From an uncultured Saprospiraceae bacterium (GTDB lineage Bacteria > Bacteroidota > Bacteroidia > Chitinophagales > Saprospiraceae): a stretch of 64,000 nt of DNA. Made by a program: the position numbers and the translations under genes. Below, piece after piece: positions 54,694 to 63,782 of the stretch. The notes below the pieces were generated by a model. That model worked only from the letters and a program-made list of their open reading frames with translations. It did no database searches and had not been told where the DNA came from. How positions within the stretch are numbered: the stretch's first letter is position 1; the number at the start of each line of letters is the position of its first letter. The DNA lies in the NCBI GenBank assembly GCA_938015435.1, contig CALLPN010000001.1, positions 1 to 64,000 on the forward strand. Direction: 5' to 3'.

Positions 54694-55188
54694 ATGAAAA
54701 TACTAGAACAAGGTCAAATCAAGCAAAAGATCAAGCGACTTGCAGTAGAGATTGTTGAGCAAAATTTTGGTGCTAGCGAGATCATTTTCGCAGGTATTAA
54801 CAATAATGGTCTAGGCTTTGCCAAACTACTGATCAAAGAAGTTAAAAAGCTTACTAAATCAACAATTACACTGTGTCAGATCACTCTTAACCCGGCGAAG
54901 CCTGTAGCCGAACAAGTGGAAGTATCGTTACCTAACTCGGATCTAAAAAACAAGACAGTTATAATCGTAGACGACGTAGCCAACACAGGTCGTACGCTTT
55001 TCTACGCATTCAAACCATTCATGGGTATATTAGTTAAAAAAATGGAAGTAGCAGTACTAGTAGATCGCAAACACAAGTCGTTCCCTATACAAGTGGACTA
55101 CGTAGGCTTATCCCTAGCTACTACACTTAAGGACAATATCGATGTCAAACTTTTGGGTGTAGACGAACTAGAGGTTTGTTTGGCTTAA
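54694..55188 (+). CDS. Phosphoribosyltransferase (PyrR-like)
   Basis: 164 residues, type I PRTase fold. The PRPP-binding loop is VIIVDDVANTGRTLFYA (DDxxxTGRT). N-terminal segment IIFAGINNNGLGFAKLL and the later VAVLVDRKHKSFPIQVDYVG are as in PyrR/hypoxanthine-type enzymes. It may act in nucleobase salvage or as a regulator of pyrimidine genes; no pyr genes or attenuator are nearby, so the substrate is open. Convergent with the MazG-like gene. Confidence 0.85.
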   Translation: MKILEQGQIKQKIKRLAVEIVEQNFGASEIIFAGINNNGLGFAKLLIKEVKKLTKSTITLCQITLNPAKPVAEQVEVSLPNSDLKNKTVIIVDDVANTGRTLFYAFKPFMGILVKKMEVAVLVDRKHKSFPIQVDYVGLSLATTLKDNIDVKLLGVDELEVCLA

Positions 55189-55204
55189 AAAGACATTAGA
55201 TCTA

Positions 55205-55687
55205 CTATCGTTCAACTATACTTTTAAGATTAGCAGGCGAATAAGCAATTGATTTCAATACCTTATCGTCAGGAATCCTATATACTAAGTACTCTCCACT
55301 TTTTTCTACTATTTTGGAATCTACACCTTTGGTCGCTTTGTAGTGTTCTTGAGTTTTTTCTGCCTCATCTATAGACTTACAAGTCTTACTCATATTAGAG
55401 CGCTGTACTTCATCAAAGATCTCTTTAAATCTATCCGCAAGACCAAACTCTAATATCGCTCCAGATAAGACGTATTGAATATCTGCTAATGCATCCGCAA
55501 CTTCGACCATATCATTGTCAGCTATAGCATCTTTCAATTCATTGAGTTCTTCTTGTATCAATGACACACGTAGATCACATCTATCTTTATTTGGGATAGT
55601 AGGTTTATCTAATATGGGGGCTCCGAAGGTATCATGAAACTTAGCTACATCTGTAAGTCCTCCTGGTTCATTGTACTTTTTACTCAT
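55205..55687 (-). CDS. MazG-like nucleoside triphosphate pyrophosphohydrolase
   Basis: 160 residues from ATG 55687 (MSKKYNEPGGLTDVAKFHDT). The all-alpha NTP-PPase motif is visible: LIQEELNELKDAIADND then EVADALADIQYVLSGA (EEL.EL...DALAD). The start is chosen by the promoter at 55717-55724 and the family N-terminus; the frame runs up to 55747. Hydrolyses nucleotides, probably non-canonical ones, to the monophosphate and pyrophosphate; substrate unknown. Convergent, 16 bases from the phosphoribosyltransferase. Confidence 0.87.
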   Translation of the reverse strand: MSKKYNEPGGLTDVAKFHDTFGAPILDKPTIPNKDRCDLRVSLIQEELNELKDAIADNDMVEVADALADIQYVLSGAILEFGLADRFKEIFDEVQRSNMSKTCKSIDEAEKTQEHYKATKGVDSKIVEKSGEYLVYRIPDDKVLKSIAYSPANLKSIVER

Positions 55688-55716
55688 TATGCGAATCGAT
55701 TTTATGAATTGAGTGG

Positions 55717-55724
55717 CGAATATA
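55717..55724 (-). promoter_or_regulatory. Promoter of the MazG-like gene
   Basis: On the minus strand TTTG (55745-55748), 20-base spacer, TATATTCG; expected leader about 23 bases. Confidence 0.6.
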
Positions 55725-55864
55725 TTGATATTATTATAATCTATCAAAGAGGAGAAAAGTTCAACAACATAATTGTTAAATCTAAGCTATCGACTCGGTT
55801 AACCAATTCATTCATAATCTCAGCACAATTCTTCTGTTGGATGTCCCCTTTCATAAATTGAATT

Positions 55865-56866
55865 ATGGCATTCGGATTCATTACCTTTATATATATGTTG
55901 AAATGTTTGCCTTTATATCGAATCTTTGGATTGATGATTTTACTCCTATACTTATGTCATGGGTGTACGAGTTCAAAGCATTCTCTTGCTGCCGATTGTA
56001 ATGAAAAAGAAGATGTGTTTTATTGTGAAGACACGATATGCGCCAAAGATTACCATGGTCATATTGATACGATCTATAAACAGATGCCCTCGGACATGCA
56101 TTACGATATGGATCAAACCATCTATTTTCCTATTGTATTTAAAATCCACAATGCTGCCAATAACCCCAGAATAGTTAACCCCAAAGACATCACTCAAGCA
56201 GTACAGATATTAAATGAGGCATTCCTACCTTCGGCAATCCAGTTCAAATTACAAAGTGTAGAAAAAATATCAGAAGCAAATACACTTCAGCAAATTACCG
56301 AAAACACCTATGAAGCGTATCCAGCGTTTTCTAAGAAGTACGATGAACTGGATGCCATTACTATTCATCTATTAGATGATAATGGAGAATATTGTGAAGA
56401 GCAAGACAACATAGTCAGCTGTCGCAGAGTACATGGTTTTACTTATATCCTAAATTATCAATATCCTAACATCGTCATGAGTAAACCAGACCTGCTCAAT
56501 GAAAAGGTATTACCTCATGAGATGGGTCATTTCTTTGGATTATTTCATACTCATCGAGATATGGAAGGTGAGGAAAAAATTATACGTTCTGATTGTGAGA
56601 CTACTGGAGATCATCTTTGCTCTACACCGGCAGATCCAGGTCCTCTATATGGCATTTATATCGATTATACACGTTGTGAGATGATAGGATATACTGACCA
56701 AAACGGATATGAATACAAGCCTATGATCAATAATTATATGAGTTATTATTATCCTTGTTATCGAAGGGCTTTTACATTTACTGAGGAACAATACATCGTA
56801 ATGCGTACCGCAGCCTTGAGCGTAGTTCGAAACTATCTAATAGAGGAAGAGATAGACAACGATTAA
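55865..56866 (+). CDS. M43-like (pappalysin-type) secreted zinc metalloprotease
   Basis: 333 residues. Signal or lipoprotein sequence (LMILLLYLCHGC, Cys34 a possible lipid site). The zinc motif HEMGHFFGLFH starts at His218 (extended HExxHxxGxxH) and the Met-turn is NNYMSYYYPCYR. Mature body has six or so Cys and the strand pattern IYFPIVFKIHNAAN ... ILNEAFLPSAIQFKLQS typical of pappalysin-family peptidases of Bacteroidota. A start at 55895 is also possible and gives a neater signal. Probably cleaves extracellular proteins; a fragment of the 69-bp repeat sits just after its stop. Confidence 0.86.
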   Translation: MAFGFITFIYMLKCLPLYRIFGLMILLLYLCHGCTSSKHSLAADCNEKEDVFYCEDTICAKDYHGHIDTIYKQMPSDMHYDMDQTIYFPIVFKIHNAANNPRIVNPKDITQAVQILNEAFLPSAIQFKLQSVEKISEANTLQQITENTYEAYPAFSKKYDELDAITIHLLDDNGEYCEEQDNIVSCRRVHGFTYILNYQYPNIVMSKPDLLNEKVLPHEMGHFFGLFHTHRDMEGEEKIIRSDCETTGDHLCSTPADPGPLYGIYIDYTRCEMIGYTDQNGYEYKPMINNYMSYYYPCYRRAFTFTEEQYIVMRTAALSVVRNYLIEEEIDND

Positions 56867-56882
56867 AGTCAACGTGATTGTA
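56865..56882. repeat. Partial third copy of the 52-kb repeat
   Basis: AAAGTCAACGTGATTGTA matches 17 of 18 bases at 52106-52123. The rest of the 69-bp unit is not found here. It starts at the stop codon of the M43 gene and lies before the TRAP gene. Confidence 0.6.
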
Positions 56883-56905
56883 TTTACCATAAAACCTAAA
56901 CGGCC

Positions 56906-58024
56906 ATGAAAGAGAAAAGTATAAATAGAAAGAGCTTCATTAAGAAGACAACTCTAGGCGCTTTGGTTGGCACAAGTCTATTATCATGTAAACCCAAATC
57001 AGAAAAATCAGATGGTTCCGCAGCCATCATATCACAAAAAAAATATAAGTGGAAGATGGTTACTACGTGGCCACCAAACTTTCCGGTGCTAGGTGAAGCT
57101 TGCAATTATTTTGCGCAATGGGTGGAAGAGATGACTGGAGGCCAAATCAGCATCAAAGTATATGGTGGTGGAGAATTAATACCTGCCCTAGAATGTTTTG
57201 ATGCGGTATCAGGCGGTGCGGCAGAGATTGGAAGCGGTGCATCCTATTATTGGGCTGGGCGATCACCGGCTACACAGTTTTTTACCACTGTACCTTTTGG
57301 AATGAATGCCCAACAGATGAACTCTTGGCTATACTGCGGAGGTGGACAAGAACTATGGAAAGATCTATATGCCAACTATAATCTCGTTCCTTTTCCTGCA
57401 GGCAATACTGGAGTACAGATGGCAGGTTGGTTCAATCGAGAAATTAACAACATAGAAGACTTTAAAGGGCTTAAAATGCGAATGCCTGGACTAGGTGGTA
57501 AAGTATTAGAAAGGGCAGGAGGATCGGCCGTACTAAGCGCAGGAAGCGAAATATACACCAACTTGGAGCGTGGCGTTATAGATGCAACTGAATGGATCGG
57601 ACCATACCATGATTACAATATGGGATTCCATAAGATCGCTAAATATTACTATGCTCCAGGTTGGCATGAGACTGGAAGTACCTTGGAGGTATTTTTCAAT
57701 AAGCCAGTCTTTGATAATCTAGAGCCTCGTCTCAAAACTATACTAGAAACAGCGGCCTATAGAATGAATGCTTGGACTTTAGCTGAATTTGAAGCTAAAA
57801 ACAATGAATACCTGCAAAGATTAATAACGGAGGAAAACGTTGAACTTAGACAGTTCTCTAAAGATATACTGAGTAAACTAAAAGAATATACAAGTGAAAT
57901 GCTTGCGGATATAACTGCTAAAGATGAAGATTCGGCCAAGATCTTTAAGTCTTACGATGCATTCCGAAAAAACATAAAGCAGTGGTCAAGTCATAGCGAA
58001 AAACCTTATCACAACTTACTGTAG
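56906..58024 (+). CDS. TRAP-transporter substrate-binding lipoprotein (DctP/TakP-like)
   Basis: 372 residues. N-terminus (NRKSFIKKTTLGALVGTSLLSC) is a lipoprotein signal with Cys28, and the RKSFIK run recalls a twin-arginine motif with one Lys. The body has the DctP-fold wording: KWKMVTTWPPNFPVLGEAC, GGELIPALECFDAVSGGAAE, ASYYWAGRSPATQFF, FPAGNTGVQMAGWFNREI and LKMRMPGLGGKV with the Arg that binds the ligand carboxylate. Similar to TakP-type (2-keto acid) proteins. No DctQ or DctM gene lies within the window, so the membrane partner is elsewhere or absent. Confidence 0.9.
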   Translation: MKEKSINRKSFIKKTTLGALVGTSLLSCKPKSEKSDGSAAIISQKKYKWKMVTTWPPNFPVLGEACNYFAQWVEEMTGGQISIKVYGGGELIPALECFDAVSGGAAEIGSGASYYWAGRSPATQFFTTVPFGMNAQQMNSWLYCGGGQELWKDLYANYNLVPFPAGNTGVQMAGWFNREINNIEDFKGLKMRMPGLGGKVLERAGGSAVLSAGSEIYTNLERGVIDATEWIGPYHDYNMGFHKIAKYYYAPGWHETGSTLEVFFNKPVFDNLEPRLKTILETAAYRMNAWTLAEFEAKNNEYLQRLITEENVELRQFSKDILSKLKEYTSEMLADITAKDEDSAKIFKSYDAFRKNIKQWSSHSEKPYHNLL

Positions 58025-58080
58025 AGAAGATTGATTCGTAATCTTTGGTTGATGTTCAGTTGATTGTCTGTTTGTTGGAA

Positions 58081-58112
58081 GTCCATGTGTTTCGGAGTCC
58101 ATGTGTTTTTTC
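58081..58112. repeat. Short tandem repeat, two 16-base units
   Basis: GTCCATGTGTTTCGGA followed by GTCCATGTGTTTTTTC; the first 12 bases are identical. In the gap between the TRAP and Crp genes. Confidence 0.65.
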
Positions 58113-58142
58113 TGCGAAAAAGCCACATTCTACTCCGACTTC

Positions 58143-58165
58143 GCGTGTTTGCTGCGCAAACACGC
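58143..58165. repeat. Perfect inverted repeat, ten-base arms
   Basis: GCGTGTTTGC, loop TGC, GCAAACACGC, GC-rich against the local AT-rich sequence. Preceded by CCGACTTC, so GACTTCGC is shared with the 52-kb repeats. Confidence 0.8.
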
Positions 58166-58181
58166 TGTGTAAAACACTTGC

Positions 58182-58221
58182 AAAAAAAAATAAGGTTTCC
58201 TTTCTTTAAAGGAGACCTTAT
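58182..58221 (-). terminator. Rho-independent terminator of the Crp/Fnr gene
   Basis: Stem ATAAGGTTTCCTTT with AAAGGAGACCTTAT (one G-T), followed on the minus strand by nine T. Confidence 0.88.
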
Positions 58222-58293
58222 TGTATAACTAGGAATTATAAGAATTAATAATTGAGTAAACTCAATACTAACTTATGTCTTTGACTTTCAGAA

Positions 58294-58986
58294 TTACGAC
58301 AGTGAAGCCATATCTCTGATAAGTATACTTTTTCTTTTAAAATATATTTGGTTTGATTTCTTTAGGTCATTTAGTACGGATGTAACTGTTTGTCTAGATG
58401 TTCCTGTGAAATTTGCAATGTCTTGTTGAGTTAAGCTATGCTTTAAAAGCATCTCATACCCTACTTGCTTACCAAAGTTCTTTGCATTTTCCTTAATGAA
58501 CTCAATAATACGTGTACGTGCATCTTGAAGTACTAAAGATTCTAATCTTTTCTCTGCTAACCTTATCTTCTTACCTAAAAGGTCAATAACATTCAGATTT
58601 AGGTCAAAGTTTCTTCTCATTATCTGCTTGAAGTCTGCTACTTTGATTTCTATATAGATTACCTCATCCATTGCCTTAGCGAAGTTGTCTCTTTCGTAAT
58701 CACCTAAGATTGCTTGCTCTCCAAATAAAGCTTTTGGATGAAGGATAGATTTGATTACTTCTTTATTATCCTCAGAGTGAATACCAAACTTGATAGTACC
58801 TTGGATTAAGAAATATAGATATTTACTTTTATCTCCTTGATTGAATACAAATCTGTGTTTTGATACAGTTCTTATTCTACTCATCTCAGCTAAGTCACTC
58901 ATCTCTGCATCAGACAGAACACTGAAAAGCTCAAAATCTTTTAAGTTGCCTAATATTTGGTCGTTCACGTCAGTTAATGTTTGCAT
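58294..58986 (-). CDS. Crp/Fnr-family transcription regulator
   Basis: 230 residues. N-terminal cyclic-nucleotide-like beta-roll (RFVFNQGDKSKYLYFLIQGT; ILHPKALFGEQAILGD) and C-terminal helix-turn-helix LTQQDIANFTGTSRQTVTSVLNDL. It lacks the Cys cluster of Fnr and the classical cAMP-binding Arg-Ser motif in a form I can confirm, so the ligand is unknown. Single gene with its own terminator. Targets might include genes nearby but no site is proven. Confidence 0.92.
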   Translation of the reverse strand: MQTLTDVNDQILGNLKDFELFSVLSDAEMSDLAEMSRIRTVSKHRFVFNQGDKSKYLYFLIQGTIKFGIHSEDNKEVIKSILHPKALFGEQAILGDYERDNFAKAMDEVIYIEIKVADFKQIMRRNFDLNLNVIDLLGKKIRLAEKRLESLVLQDARTRIIEFIKENAKNFGKQVGYEMLLKHSLTQQDIANFTGTSRQTVTSVLNDLKKSNQIYFKRKSILIRDMASLS

Positions 58987-60018
58987 TATGGATAAGTTTA
59001 TAATGATGTTGTATGCTTTAAAGACACCTCATTACATATGTCACCCCTATTGCAATTCTCAATTTCATTCAAATAAATAACATATAAATGCCAATAACAA
59101 ACAATACACTCACCAAATGACTGATTACCAGAACTTTAAACAATCAAGTTTAAATCAACAATTTTTATTTTATTAATACTCTTTAGAGATTCTGTTACAT
59201 TCTCCAATTAAATTTCAGCACTACCAAAACCATAAAACCTTATCATAACTGTTATGAAAAACAATAATATGTCACTGAGTATAAAAAGATAATGAAAGAC
59301 TTCGCAGAAAGTTGGAGGAGCATTGGCTTTCAATTTGGTCTCAAACTGAATTATCCTTAACTAAAATTGCTCATATAGCTAAAAACTACACTTAATTAAA
59401 CAAAAACTAATTGTATGACTATAAATGAGTTCTATATTTCAATGTACTTATTAATATAGATATTACTATAGAACCAAATAAGACTGAAGTACCGCTTAGA
59501 AAGTCATTCAAATCGAGGTTTTAGTAAATAATATGAACTGATAAAGAGAGAAATCTATAAATGATCAACTGACAAAAAGTAATAAGAATCGATCCTGAGC
59601 AAAGTCTAGTTAAAACGAATAAGCGCCGTAGAAGGCTTCAAGAGGCATTAGTAAACCATTCTCATAAGCCAAAATGATCAATGAGTCTCAAGTATACATC
59701 TCAAGTATAGATTTCATCATAAGGTAATACATGTGCTATATACGGCAATAGATAAAAAAGGTAATACCCAATTGATACGAACCGATAAACGACCAGAATA
59801 AAACATCATGGATTTGTAAAACGATACAGTGATTAGCCAAACAGTTAATGTAAAAACTAATATGATGGAGAAATTATGAATAATAGAATCTAACTAATTT
59901 GTAGACTTAATATTGCATTAAAAATATGCGTTTACGTAGAGTTATTAAATTCTACTCGTTAGTTCTAATTGACAAGAACTAGAATATTAATTTAAATAAA
60001 AAGAAATAGAATTGTAAA
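58987..60018. other. Gene-free stretch of about 1 kb
   Basis: AT-rich, no ORF with a start over 60 codons. A minus-strand frame 59360-59208 is open for 50 codons without start and reads like protein (QFETKLKANAPPTFCEVFHY, LLFFITVMIRFYGF). A perfect 15-base palindrome TCATAACTGTTATGA lies at 59243-59257, inside that frame. A short direct repeat TCTCAAGTATA occurs at 59686 and 59699. I see no tRNA or terminator. The region may hold a decayed gene or an untranslated RNA. Confidence 0.4.
59243..59257. repeat. Perfect 15-base palindrome
   Basis: TCATAAC-T-GTTATGA, with 7-base arms and one central base. It could be a dimer-protein operator. Nearest gene start is the Crp/Fnr gene, 257 bases away. 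Confidence 0.4.
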
Positions 60019-60933
60019 TTATTCGAAGGTAGCAGATTCCGTAGTAGAGTTGTACCCACCGAAATAGCCTAGACCATTTATGATATTACCAGAGTAAGTT
60101 GGCTGCTCTACTATCCCTCCCTGTTCACCTTCTATAGTGTTACTCATAAATCTTTCATATTCGAAATAAGATTCAGTAACAGACCTTATTTCGAAGAAAA
60201 CTTCTGGAAATGCATCTACACTACTATAATCTATAATAGTAGAAGTATGAAGAGTAAGATTTAAAGTATTTAAAGAAATGTTTTCATCATTAAAATTCAC
60301 CAGAAATCCAGGTTTGTAATAATGCGACATAATTTCTATGGAACCATTATCAAAGTCTATTAGCTCAAGATATTCAATATTGGATGTACCGTCAATCTTT
60401 CTATATGGTACTATATGAAAATAATTACTTGATGAACCTGTCTTTTCTAAGGTAATATTAGTCTTAACTGTAGTACTATTATCTAGTTCTACTTCTCTGC
60501 TTACTGTAAGATCTAATGCAGAAGTTACAACAGGAAACACCATTCTTGATTCTATACTTTCTATATCTGTTTTTGGAGAAGAAGCTCTAACAATATATCT
60601 TTCAGCCGCCTGTGGAGATCTTGTATCTCTGTAGCACATACATGATTGGTGATAGTCTAAAACAAAATCATTTTCAAAATCATCAGTTTCAATTTCTACC
60701 AGGAGATCTGTGGGATAAGATATAGTACTAACATCATTCAAGTTTGCGGATGTTGATATTTTTGCGCTAAATCCTGTAGTCCGATTTATATCACTTTCAA
60801 ATACTAACATTGCTCCTACTTCCGGAGTGGGAATAGGAATACTATCGACACAAGACTGTGATGAAATTATAGTCAAAAAAGTAAAAGCAAGAAGATATAT
60901 AGTTCGTTTCAAGTTGGTTCTTGTATTTCTCAT
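60019..60933 (-). CDS. DUF4249 lipoprotein
   Basis: 304 residues. Signal ends at IISSQSC, Cys28, so it is a lipoprotein. DUF4249 features: PEVGAMLVFESDINRTTGFSA near the start (mirrors 'L.V.g.it...p..V.ls'), the central Cys pair (HQSCMCYRD), and C-terminal GNIINGLGYFGGYNS, a hallmark of the family. DUF4249 proteins are encoded immediately after TonB receptors in Bacteroidota and are thought to be surface subunits that help bind the ligand. It follows the receptor gene by 70 bases. Confidence 0.87.
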   Translation of the reverse strand: MRNTRTNLKRTIYLLAFTFLTIISSQSCVDSIPIPTPEVGAMLVFESDINRTTGFSAKISTSANLNDVSTISYPTDLLVEIETDDFENDFVLDYHQSCMCYRDTRSPQAAERYIVRASSPKTDIESIESRMVFPVVTSALDLTVSREVELDNSTTVKTNITLEKTGSSSNYFHIVPYRKIDGTSNIEYLELIDFDNGSIEIMSHYYKPGFLVNFNDENISLNTLNLTLHTSTIIDYSSVDAFPEVFFEIRSVTESYFEYERFMSNTIEGEQGGIVEQPTYSGNIINGLGYFGGYNSTTESATFE

Positions 60934-61003
60934 ACAAATATAAGACGAATAATTGACAAATCGTCACATTATCGGCACCAAAAACATTACAACTATCTGG
61001 TTA

Positions 61004-63652
61004 TCAGAAGGACAAGCTATAACTAATAGCGGGAAACACGGGTAGAATAGTCAATCTCACGAGTTCAAACTTATTAGGTTGACTCACACTTTGTCGAATA
61101 TCTATATAAAACGGGTTTCTTTTGTCAAATACATTGTAGGCCCCAATTGATATTTTCTGCCTACCCCATTTATATTTGTTATAAAAATTAAAACCAATAT
61201 CTAATCTTTGATATGATTGTAATACTTCATTATTTCTTTCATCGTATATTATTATGGGTTGACCATTAGGCCCTGGGACCACTGGTCCAGAGGGCGTTGT
61301 AACCCGACTTCCTGTAGAAATATGGTAATTGAGACTGAATTCGGCATTAGATGTAAGTCTCTGCCTTAGTGACAATTTAATATTATGATCTAAGCTAAAC
61401 TTGTGAAGATATTCTTCTCCATTATTAAGCTGGTCAAACTGCCTAGTGGATTTCGTATAGGTATAGTTAGCCATCCACGTAGTCTTTCCAGCTACTTTAT
61501 TTAAAAAGAACTCTAAACCATAGGCATTTCCATTTCCCAATGGAATCCTATTTTCCCATGCACTACCTGTACTTATCTGGATAGCAGCGCCTTCATTGAA
61601 AGCCGACAAATCATCGAATGTTTTATAAAATGCCTCACCTCCAAAATGATATCCATCTTCACTGTGATAGGCCATTGTCGTCGAATAGATCCAGCTGCTT
61701 TGTGGTTTAAGTCTATCGGTGCTTGGCAACCAAATCTCTGCTGGCAATCCCAAACCATTATTCGATATGAGGTGCAGATACTGATTCATTTTACTAACAC
61801 TAGCTTTAAAATATAGTGCTTCGCCTCTTAACATCAACGCCACTCTCGGCTGCCAGTTAAGATAATCTGTGTTGTCCGTCGAGATATAACTTGTATGCAC
61901 TCCTAGGTTAAGCATAAATCCATACCCTATCGAAATCTGATCTTCGATATATCCGTAATATTCATCTCCTACTAATTCTGGACTTTCTATCCTACTTTCC
62001 ACATCAGATTTCAGCAGAGGCTCACTAATAGTTATTATATCATCTTCTTCATTGACATTCGCAAGTCCTGGCTTATAATTATGTTGCAATAACCCTGCAC
62101 CAAATTTAATGAAATGTGAAGGGGATGGAATATAATCAAAATCAAATCTTGCTCCTTTGTCCGCAATTCGTGACAAATATGAGCTTGCTTCAAAGTTAAA
62201 TGCTGTTGGATTACTGTTTGCATCATAATTTTCAAATCTATCGTAATCATAACTATTGAAATCATAGTCACTCGTATATATCGATATCTTCGAAAACAAT
62301 TTTTTAGACAATTCAGAATTAAGTCTTATTGTAGCTAAATTGTTTTTCCAACCAAAGTTACTTTCACTTCTTTCTACTAGCCCTCCTTGACGTCTTATTC
62401 TATCTACTTCATTTTCAAATTCATCTTTCCCATTGTAAGCACTGATTAGCAATTTATGGTTCTTACCCAATTGAAAATTCAATTTCCCATTGAGATCATA
62501 GAAATAATAGTTACTGAAACCTACATCGTCGTTACCATTCGTCCTATATGTATAACTTGTAATACTCTTAATCCATCTATCTACGAATGTCCTTCTTCCA
62601 GAAAAAAGATAAGAACTTCCATTAGTACCTATCGGACCCTCGATACTTGCCTTCATTGCGATAGCACTAATAGATACAGCGCCTTCCATTTTCTTAGTAC
62701 TTCCTTCTCTTGTCCTAACATCTAAAATCGAAGATAATCGCCCACCGTATCTTGCTGGAAATCCACCTTTGATTAAAGTAGCACTCTTTACTACATTTGA
62801 ATTAAATATTGAAAAAATGCCCAACGCATGTCCAGCATTGTATACTGGAACCCCATCGAAGAGAACCAGGTTTTGATCGGAAGATCCACCCCTTACATTA
62901 AGACCGCCAAAACCATCTGCTCCAGATGCAACTCCAGGTAAGATGTTAGCAAATCTTACTACGTCAGCTTCTCCACCAAGAGATGCCATTGACTGTAGTT
63001 CATCATAATTCATTCTACTTTCAGTACTTGTATTTTGATCTGCTTCTACTTCATTAGCGTCCAGAATGACGATTTCATTAAGCTGAATATCTGGCGTCAT
63101 ATCAATAATAACTGTGCTGTCTTCCTTGAGTCTAAAGTCTATTGCCCGTTGTTTATATCCGAGATATGAATAATATACTCTTTGATTACCTTTGGGTAAA
63201 GTGAAACTAAAAAAGCCATATTCATTAGTTTCTGTCCCCTTAGTATTATCTAGCAGATAGATATTAGCGTAAACCAAACGTTCGCCAGATATAGAATCTT
63301 GGACATATCCACTTACTGTTATGAGATCTTCTACTTCTTCCAGATCATCCCTTACTATAACTAGCTGATTTCCAACAATCTTATATCGATATCCTATCTT
63401 GGACAATACCACATTGAGTATGGTACCTAACTGTTCGTCGTTAGCTTGGATTGTAATTTTCTTGTTTTTAGGAAGCCTTTTTGTAGAATATACAATATTG
63501 ACTTTCGACCTATTGGTCAGCTCATTTAACACTGAAGTCAGAGGCTTATTGGCACAAGTGTAGCTCACTATTACCTCATCAGGTAATGTTTGTGAAACAG
63601 CAATAGTGGTAAAAAACACCATTATCACAAGGCTGGATAATATTCTCTTCAT
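61004..63652 (-). CDS. TonB-dependent receptor with STN domain
   Basis: 882 residues from ATG 63652 (MKRILSSLVIMVFFTTIAVSQ, a clean signal peptide). The frame is open to 63811, but that would run through the terminator of the upstream gene. Domains: secretin/TonB N-terminal STN domain (~25-90, VSYTCANKPLTSVLNEL ... KITIQANDEQLGTIL), carboxypeptidase-D-like beta domain (~105-190), plug (~200-320, GLNVRGGSSDQNLVLFDGVPVYNAGH), then the 22-strand barrel ending in PAISYSLSF. Outer-membrane importer; STN marks transducers that signal to a FecR anti-sigma factor, whose gene end lies upstream. The ligand is unknown. Confidence 0.94.
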   Translation of the reverse strand: MKRILSSLVIMVFFTTIAVSQTLPDEVIVSYTCANKPLTSVLNELTNRSKVNIVYSTKRLPKNKKITIQANDEQLGTILNVVLSKIGYRYKIVGNQLVIVRDDLEEVEDLITVSGYVQDSISGERLVYANIYLLDNTKGTETNEYGFFSFTLPKGNQRVYYSYLGYKQRAIDFRLKEDSTVIIDMTPDIQLNEIVILDANEVEADQNTSTESRMNYDELQSMASLGGEADVVRFANILPGVASGADGFGGLNVRGGSSDQNLVLFDGVPVYNAGHALGIFSIFNSNVVKSATLIKGGFPARYGGRLSSILDVRTREGSTKKMEGAVSISAIAMKASIEGPIGTNGSSYLFSGRRTFVDRWIKSITSYTYRTNGNDDVGFSNYYFYDLNGKLNFQLGKNHKLLISAYNGKDEFENEVDRIRRQGGLVERSESNFGWKNNLATIRLNSELSKKLFSKISIYTSDYDFNSYDYDRFENYDANSNPTAFNFEASSYLSRIADKGARFDFDYIPSPSHFIKFGAGLLQHNYKPGLANVNEEDDIITISEPLLKSDVESRIESPELVGDEYYGYIEDQISIGYGFMLNLGVHTSYISTDNTDYLNWQPRVALMLRGEALYFKASVSKMNQYLHLISNNGLGLPAEIWLPSTDRLKPQSSWIYSTTMAYHSEDGYHFGGEAFYKTFDDLSAFNEGAAIQISTGSAWENRIPLGNGNAYGLEFFLNKVAGKTTWMANYTYTKSTRQFDQLNNGEEYLHKFSLDHNIKLSLRQRLTSNAEFSLNYHISTGSRVTTPSGPVVPGPNGQPIIIYDERNNEVLQSYQRLDIGFNFYNKYKWGRQKISIGAYNVFDKRNPFYIDIRQSVSQPNKFELVRLTILPVFPAISYSLSF

Positions 63653-63782
63653 TGAATTAGATAATTCTTGATTCCTACTTATAGTTTTGCTAAAATCATA
63701 CCATAAAATTAGTATTACAAATAATGCGGCTTTACTTGATAGGAAAGCACAAATCTTCATATTGTTATATGGCCTTTTGGGC

